A stretch of DNA of 27,034 nucleotides, taken from JBGPJM01 sp041485385 (GTDB lineage: Bacteria > Planctomycetota > Phycisphaerae > Phycisphaerales > UBA1924). Both the position numbers and the translations under genes were made by a program. The stretch spans positions 1 through 27,034 of the forward strand of contig JBGPJM010000043.1 of NCBI GenBank assembly GCA_041485385.1. The letters are read 5' to 3'. Shown here piece by piece: positions 23,018 through 27,034 of this stretch (position 1 is its first letter; each line of letters opens with the position of its first letter). The notes under the pieces are model-generated. The model did not search any database and was not told the DNA's origin. It saw only the letters and a list, made by a program, of their open reading frames with translations.

Positions 23018-24286
23018 TCACTTGCCGCCGGCGGCGATCGCGTGGGCCGCGCGGTCCTGGATGAGCGCCGACGCGGCCTCGTCGCAGGCCTTCTCCGCCT
23101 TCTCGCCGCCCTGGTTGCACATCACCAGCACGGCGAACTTCTTCTCCGGCGCCAGCCACGCCACGCAGAACCACATCGTGTTGCTGCCGTTGTGCGTGAG
23201 GACGCGCCCCGCGTCGCCGGGCGCGCTCCCCTGTGCCCAGTCGCGCTTCGTCACGCTCCAGCCCATCGCGTACTGGTGATCGTCCGTCCCGGCGGGCGGC
23301 GTGTGCAGCTTCGTGAGCGTCGCATCGCTCAGCGCGAGGGCGCCGGCGCCCTTCGGCTCGGCGCGCGCGCGCCGGCGCAGGTGCAGCGCCACGAACTTCG
23401 CCCAGTCGCCGATCGTGCAGTGCACGGCGCCGCCGGGGGCGATGGCCGCGGGGTTGTCCGAGCCCGGGCCCACCTCCTGCACCGAGCCGTCCTCGTGGTG
23501 GCCGCGCGGCTGGTCGAGCGTGTCCCTCCGGCCGGGGGCGCCGAAGCCGGCGGAATCCATCCCGAGCGGGACGAAAACCCGCTCGCGCATCAGGTCCTCC
23601 CAGGCGCGCCCGGTGGCCCTCTCGGCCATGGCGCCGGCGATGGCGAACCCGGAGTTCGCGTAGAGGAACTTCGTGCCCGGGGCGGACTCGGGCGGGCGGG
23701 CCACGACGCCCTCGACCAGCATCATGCGCTGCTCGGTCGGCGAGCCGTGCCGCTCCCAGAGGCGCCCCCACAGGCCGTCGAACTGCAGGTCCGCCGGCGC
23801 GCCCGCTCGGTGCGTCAGCAACTGCTCGAGCGTGACGGCCCGCCACTGTTCGTTCAACTTCGCGTGCAGCTCGGGGAAGGTCTCGCCGACCGTCGTCTTC
23901 CATGAGAGCTTCCCCTCCTCGACCAGCGCGCCGATCATCGTCGCCGTCATCGCCTTGGTGCACGAGCCGATGTGGAACTGGTCGCCGGCGGTGACCGCGT
24001 CGGGCGAGCCCCGTTTCCGCACACCCACGGCGCCGATGGCCTCGATGCGCATCCCCCCTCCTCCACCGCCCGCTTCCAGTTCCACCACCGCCGCGCACAT
24101 CCCAGGCACGTCGTGCCGCTTGATGATGGGTAGGAGGATCGGGCCGACATCTCGGGCCGGCGCCGCGGCCTTCGCGCCGGTGCCTTCCCTCGGCGAGTCC
24201 CCCGGCGGCTGGCGGTCCGGCCCACCGGCGTACACCCCCGACGCCACCCCGATGGCCGCGAGCATCCGCCAGATGCGGCTCCTCAT
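23018..24286 (-). CDS. Exported serine beta-lactamase/DD-peptidase-fold hydrolase
   Basis: About 422 residues from ATG 24286. The N terminus (MRSRIWRMLAAIGVASGVYAG) is a probable signal peptide. The catalytic triad motifs of the beta-lactamase (class C, AmpC/esterase EstB-like) superfamily are present: SCTK (Ser108, Lys111), YAN (Tyr209, Asn211), and HNG near the C terminus in place of KTG. Other family motifs are QLLTHRAG, GTKFLYANSGF and PLGMDSAGFG. Members act as DD-peptidases, esterases or amidohydrolases; a true beta-lactamase is less likely with HNG, and the substrate is unknown. The frame is open to 24340, but those extra codons overlap the promoter of the divergent gene and precede the signal peptide, so the start at 24286 is preferred. 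Confidence 0.9.
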   Translation of the reverse strand: MRSRIWRMLAAIGVASGVYAGGPDRQPPGDSPREGTGAKAAAPARDVGPILLPIIKRHDVPGMCAAVVELEAGGGGGGMRIEAIGAVGVRKRGSPDAVTAGDQFHIGSCTKAMTATMIGALVEEGKLSWKTTVGETFPELHAKLNEQWRAVTLEQLLTHRAGAPADLQFDGLWGRLWERHGSPTEQRMMLVEGVVARPPESAPGTKFLYANSGFAIAGAMAERATGRAWEDLMRERVFVPLGMDSAGFGAPGRRDTLDQPRGHHEDGSVQEVGPGSDNPAAIAPGGAVHCTIGDWAKFVALHLRRRARAEPKGAGALALSDATLTKLHTPPAGTDDHQYAMGWSVTKRDWAQGSAPGDAGRVLTHNGSNTMWFCVAWLAPEKKFAVLVMCNQGGEKAEKACDEAASALIQDRAAHAIAAGGK

Positions 24287-24311
24287 CGCCCCAGCGTACC
24301 CGCGATGCGTA

Positions 24312-24341
24312 TTGCCCGGAAGCCGCCCGCGCGGGTACATT
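24312..24341 (+). promoter_or_regulatory. Predicted leaderless promoter of the DUF1569-like gene
   Basis: TTGCCC (24312-24317) and TACATT (24336-24341) are 18 bases apart. The -10 box ends one base before ATG 24343 and seven before ATG 24349, so a transcript beginning at about 24348 would start at the second ATG with no leader. No ribosome binding site is present. Confidence 0.45.
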
Positions 24342-24348
24342 CATGCAC

Positions 24349-24924
24349 ATGGACGCCCCCGTGTCCGCCGGCCAGGGTCCCTCGCCCCGGGCGGCACCGC
24401 CTCATGAAACCCCGGCCGCCGGTTGGGGGGCGGGGGGTGTCGACACCCGGAAGTCCGAGCGCCGCGATCTGTCGCTGCCCACCCTCGACGACCTGCTGGA
24501 GGAGATCGACGAGATCGTGCGGGCATCGGACCGCGGCGAGATCCGCGTGACCGGGAACTGGTCGGCGGGGCAGATCCTCGACCACCTTGGCCGCTCCATC
24601 GAATGCTCTCTGGACGGATTCGGCTTCAAACCCACGCTGCCCATGCGCCTCCTGGCGCCGCTGGCCAGGCGCTGGATCCTGACTCACCGGTTCCCCTCGG
24701 GGCTCAAGCTCCCCGCCAGAGCCCGGACGTTGCTGCCCACCAGACCGGCGACCGTCCCCGCCGGCGCGGCCTGCCTCCGCCACGCCCTCTCGCGCCTCAA
24801 GCACGGCGAGCAGATGACCCGCCCAAGCCCCTTCGTCGGCAGGCTCACCCACGAGCAATGGCTGCACATCCACCTGGCGCACGCGGAGCATCACCTGGGG
24901 TTCATTCATCCGCGACTTCCGTGA
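24349..24924 (+). CDS. DUF1569/DinB-like protein
   Basis: About 191 residues. The first 40 are Pro/Gly-rich and variable; the conserved part starts at LPTLDDLLEEIDEIVR. Family features include TGNWSAGQILDHLGRSIECSLDGF, the middle RWILTHRFPSGLKLP segment and the C-terminal HIHLAHAEHHLGFI with several histidines, matching the four-helix DinB-like fold whose histidines bind a metal in many members. The biochemical role of DUF1569 proteins is not established; some DinB relatives are thiol transferases. ATG 24349 fits the promoter spacing; ATG 24343 is the alternative. Its last 23 bases overlap the 3' end of the convergent Gfo/Idh gene. Confidence 0.82.
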   Translation: MDAPVSAGQGPSPRAAPPHETPAAGWGAGGVDTRKSERRDLSLPTLDDLLEEIDEIVRASDRGEIRVTGNWSAGQILDHLGRSIECSLDGFGFKPTLPMRLLAPLARRWILTHRFPSGLKLPARARTLLPTRPATVPAGAACLRHALSRLKHGEQMTRPSPFVGRLTHEQWLHIHLAHAEHHLGFIHPRLP

Positions 24925-26137
24925 GCGGCAACTCCGCGGCCACGCCGCCCCGCGCCGACTCCAGCGCCGCCTCCATGATCGCGTGGCTCGCCTCCGCCTC
25001 CTCCGCCGTCGCGCACGTCACCGGCTGCCGCATCGGCCGCCCCCCCGCGCCGCCCTCCTCCCCGCGCGACATCAGCTCATCGCAGAACGCGGCCCACATC
25101 TGCTGGATCGCGTCCGCGAACCCGAACTCGAAGATCGACCCCGTGATCGCGGGGTACGCGCTCTCGTACCCAAGGTCCTGCACGTGCCAGGCCTGCGGCT
25201 TGCCCCGCTCGTACGGCATCGTCTCCAGCGTCCGCGGCCACCTCGTCGAGAACTTCGCCGACATCCCCGTCCCATACACCTCCAAAAACCAAGTGTTCAC
25301 ATGCCCCGGCGCCATCCGCTTCATCTCCAGAAGAAGCGGGAACTCCCCTTCCCCTCCGATTTCCATTTTCCACTTTCCACTTTCCACTTTTCCCCCGCCC
25401 ACCACACACGCCAGCACCGCGTTGTCCCACGTCTCGCACGGCGCCATCTCGCTCGCGCCCGCGCGCACCGGCCGCTCCGCCACGACCTTGGTCAGCATCG
25501 CGAAGACCCGGCGCGGCATCCATCCCAGGCGCAGGGGCACGTGCATCGCGTGCATCCCCAGGTCGCCCATGCACCCGTACTGGCCGCACGTGGCGACGCG
25601 GCGCTTCCAGTTGATGGGCTTCATCGGGTCCATGTCGCTGGAGTGCAGCAGGCCGCAGCGCGCCTCCAGCACGCGCCCCAGTTTCCCCTCGCGGGCCAGG
25701 GCCATCACCTTGAGGGCGCCGGGGAAGAAGGGGAACTCCGATGAGCAGCGCACGAGCTGGCGCGGGCGGGCCCGGACCTCGGCCATGATCCGCGCGTTGG
25801 CCGCGTGGTCGATCCCGAAGGGCTTCTCCCCCATCAGGTGCTTGCCCGAGCGGAGCACATCGATGTAGACGCGCTCGTGCAGATCGTGGGGGACGGCGGC
25901 GTAGACCGCCGCGATCCGCGGATCGTCCAGCATCTGGCGGTAGTCGGCGTAGCCGGCGACGCCGTCGTTTGCGGCGCAGAAGTCCGCGAGCGTCTTAGCA
26001 TCGGTGTCGCAGGCGGCGACGATGCGGGGGCGGATGTCCATGCCGACCAGGTGGTTCCACCGTGCCGCGGCGGAGGCGAACTCGCGCCCCATGAGGCCGC
26101 AGCCGATGACGGCGAAGTTGAGGATGCGGGTGGTCAT
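24902..26137 (-). CDS. Gfo/Idh/MocA family NAD(P)-dependent oxidoreductase
   Basis: A 411-residue protein. The N-terminal Rossmann domain has FAVIGCGLMGREF (residues 8-20) for NAD(P) binding, then VVAACDTD-like and VYAAVPHDLH motifs, and the family EKP motif GEKPFG (Glu104-Lys105-Pro106). The C-terminal alpha/beta domain carries the substrate-site region around CMGDLGMHAMH. The family oxidises or reduces sugars and inositols; the exact substrate is unknown, and no sugar operon is visible in the window. Residues of about 247-265 (GGGKVESGKWKMEIGGEGE) are encoded partly by a 7-bp tandem repeat and look like an insertion. ATG 26137 has no clear Shine-Dalgarno. Upstream lie two phased 10-bp arrays. 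Confidence 0.92.
   Translation of the reverse strand: MTTRILNFAVIGCGLMGREFASAAARWNHLVGMDIRPRIVAACDTDAKTLADFCAANDGVAGYADYRQMLDDPRIAAVYAAVPHDLHERVYIDVLRSGKHLMGEKPFGIDHAANARIMAEVRARPRQLVRCSSEFPFFPGALKVMALAREGKLGRVLEARCGLLHSSDMDPMKPINWKRRVATCGQYGCMGDLGMHAMHVPLRLGWMPRRVFAMLTKVVAERPVRAGASEMAPCETWDNAVLACVVGGGKVESGKWKMEIGGEGEFPLLLEMKRMAPGHVNTWFLEVYGTGMSAKFSTRWPRTLETMPYERGKPQAWHVQDLGYESAYPAITGSIFEFGFADAIQQMWAAFCDELMSRGEEGGAGGRPMRQPVTCATAEEAEASHAIMEAALESARGGVAAELPLTEVADE
25360..25394. repeat. 7-bp tandem repeat inside the Gfo/Idh gene
   Basis: On the plus strand the units are TTTCCAT, TTTCCAC, TTTCCAC, TTTCCAC and then TTTTCCC. On the coding strand the unit is GTGGAAA, encoding KVESGKWKME. Because 7 is not a multiple of 3, gain or loss of one unit would shift the reading frame. 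Confidence 0.85.
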
Positions 26138-26186
26138 GGGGGTTTCTTACCACAGGGGAGGGGGACGCGGGAATCGCGGTTCCGGC

Positions 26187-26320
26187 GACTTGGGGGGACT
26201 TGGGGCGACTTCGGAGCGGGTTGCATCGACTTTGGTGCGACTTCCTTCGACTTTCGTTGACTTCGATCGACTTTTTGCGACTTTTTGCGACTTCGCGCGG
26301 GGGTGTGTTTTGATGTAAGT
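26187..26320. repeat. 10-bp phased GACTT array with terminal GTAAGT motif (copy 2)
   Basis: GACTT begins at 26187, 26197, 26207, 26228, 26239, 26249, 26259, 26269, 26279 and 26289. The intervals are 10, 10, 21, 11, then 10 five times. GTAAGT is at 26315, 26 bases after the last core, and continues as GTAAGTGCTTGT. The right end (GACTTTTTGC twice, then GACTTCG) is the same as in copy 1. The left end lies about 50 bases upstream of the Gfo/Idh start. Confidence 0.9.
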
Positions 26321-26419
26321 GCTTGTAGTAGCGTGAGTTAATCCGGTTAGCGGCTGCCAATATGCGCGCACACATGCGAGGAGCGGGCAGTGAGCGGAAG
26401 GGTGCGGGGGACAGGGGAC

Positions 26420-26520
26420 GAGAAGGATCGAGAGATGTTGAGAAGGATCGAGAGATTTTGAGAAAAACAGAGAAGGGCGGAGAAAGATCGAGAAAAGCAG
26501 GGCAGGTTTTTTGCGTAAGT
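26420..26520. repeat. 10-bp phased GAGA array with terminal GTAAGT motif (copy 3)
   Basis: GAGA begins at 26420, 26430, 26440, 26450, 26460, 26470, 26480 and 26490, an exact 10-bp period, with bases between that vary (for example GGATC and TTTT). GTAAGT is at 26515, 25 bases after the last core, and continues as GTAAGTACTTGT. The core differs from copies 1 and 2, but the period, the orientation relative to GTAAGT and the final spacing are the same. Confidence 0.85.
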
Positions 26521-26650
26521 ACTTGTGATATCCGGAGTTGTGATTTTTGGCGGGGAGTTTCTCGCGAAGAGGGGGGGGTGGGGTATCCCCGAGGGAATGG
26601 GGTTTTGGTGCCGGGATTGGTGGGTGATGCGCAAGGGGTTGGGGTTTCGG

Positions 26651-26711
26651 GGATGTGGGATATGTGGGATGTCGGATTTGAGATGTGGGATATGTGGGAT
26701 ATGTGGGATGG
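26651..26711. repeat. 9-bp tandem repeat
   Basis: Units of the form TATGTGGGA recur with one interruption (GTCGGATTTGAGA) across 26651-26711. Translated frames through it give meaningless MWDMWD-type or PTYPTYP-type strings, so it is not treated as coding. Confidence 0.8.
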
Positions 26712-26752
26712 GAAGGCATGTGGATGTCGGAATGGGGATGTGGGGATGGGGG

Positions 26753-26784
26753 AGGCGTTGAGGCGTTCAGGCGTTGAGGCGTGG
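26753..26784. repeat. 8-bp tandem repeat, four units
   Basis: AGGCGTTG, AGGCGTTC, AGGCGTTG and AGGCGTGG follow each other without gaps. It lies 42 bases after the 9-bp repeat. Confidence 0.85.
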
Positions 26785-27034
26785 GGTGGCGGCGCGCGGA
26801 CGGGGCGCTTGGGGTGACGCGCTGACCTTGGAGGAACTGAGTCAGTGGCGCGGGTGTGGCCCCTCTACCTATGGGCCAAAGGTCCTGTTTGCGCGCCCAA
26901 AGCGGGTAATAGCCGCGGGTCAAATCGCGCAAGTGCTTGTGGCACAAGGAGAAGAAAATTGTGAGGTGTGCGCTTTTGTGCGCGCCGGGCGCGCCTGTTC
27001 TGCGCGCGCGGGCGCGCTCCACTTTTTGGGGGGG

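Larger units (their letters stand above)
26138..27034. other. 897-base gene-free region made of short repeats, upstream of the Gfo/Idh gene
   Basis: From left to right it holds a short promoter-like stretch (minus-strand GGTAAGAA near 26150), phased array copy 2 (26187-26320), phased array copy 3 (26420-26520), a 9-bp repeat (26651-26711) and an 8-bp repeat (26753-26784). A second AAGTGCTTGT at 26931-26940 resembles the flanking motif of the arrays but has no array beside it. The last 90 bases are GC-rich with alternating GCGC. Frames on both strands are judged non-coding. Confidence 0.6.

Noticed and set aside
22553..23905. A 450-residue plus-strand frame across the small gene and the beta-lactamase-fold gene
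   Set aside because: Most of it is antisense to the hydrolase gene with its catalytic motifs, and it overlaps the more plausible 73-residue frame.
26187..26520. Phased arrays as CRISPR
   Set aside because: The conserved cores are about 5 bases and the period 10 bp. CRISPR repeats are 23-50 bp with spacers of similar length, and no cas genes are present.
26147..27022. A 291-residue minus-strand frame covering the repeat region
   Set aside because: It passes through four different simple repeats, giving low-complexity peptides such as PTYPTYP, and has no ribosome binding site.

Overview
The window is GC-rich bacterial DNA that looks like a planctomycete, most likely of the Phycisphaerae/Phycisphaerales type (inference). 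The main reason is the secreted protein at 13270-16032. It ends in two dockerin-like calcium-loop units with the DFFDFLTAFFAGC-style tail common in that group. Supporting signs are an ECF sigma factor next to a Ser/Thr kinase with TPR repeats, and many small lineage-restricted secreted proteins.

Layout, left to right. Positions 1-633 (minus) hold the N-terminal part of a HAMP-array signalling protein. A tRNA-Ala(CGC) lies at 939-1011 (minus). Positions 1155-2586 (plus) hold xdhC and a mocA/mobA-like nucleotidyltransferase, which are molybdenum-cofactor maturation genes. Facing them, 6726-2700 (minus) is a four-gene operon: a Tat-exported 2Fe-2S subunit, a molybdopterin subunit, an FAD subunit with a PaoB-like 4-Cys insertion, and a small Cys-rich protein. 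Together these look like a periplasmic aldehyde oxidoreductase with its cofactor-insertion helpers. A B12-binding radical SAM protein lies at 7227-9002 (minus).

Positions 9321-12779 (plus) hold an ECF sigma factor, whose N-terminal codons are out of frame across a G6 run, overlapping a membrane Ser/Thr kinase with TPRs. Positions 12780-13269 are non-coding but carry orphan copies of the dockerin-type C-terminal tail. The secreted repeat/Ig/dockerin protein follows. Convergent to it are a metzincin-like secreted protease and a secreted GNVGIGT-repeat protein. Positions 18816-21892 (plus) are a znuA-znuC-znuB metal-uptake operon plus a coupled 64-residue protein. Positions 21893-22286 hold a possible independent structured transcript: promoter, several hairpins, a perfect 12-base Shine-Dalgarno, a 12-codon ORF and a terminator. 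Then come a small unknown protein, a serine beta-lactamase-fold hydrolase, a DinB/DUF1569 protein and a Gfo/Idh/MocA oxidoreductase.

The most unusual signal is intergenic. Three arrays (6825-6948, 26187-26320, 26420-26520) repeat a 5-base core every 10 bp, close to one helical turn. Each ends 25-26 bases before a conserved GTAAGT motif. Two use GACTT as the core and one uses GAGA(A/G). They lie upstream of the aldehyde-oxidoreductase operon and of the Gfo/Idh gene. Other short tandem repeats of 7, 8 and 9 bp also occur, one of them inside a reading frame. All functions are read from sequence motifs by eye; no database search was run.
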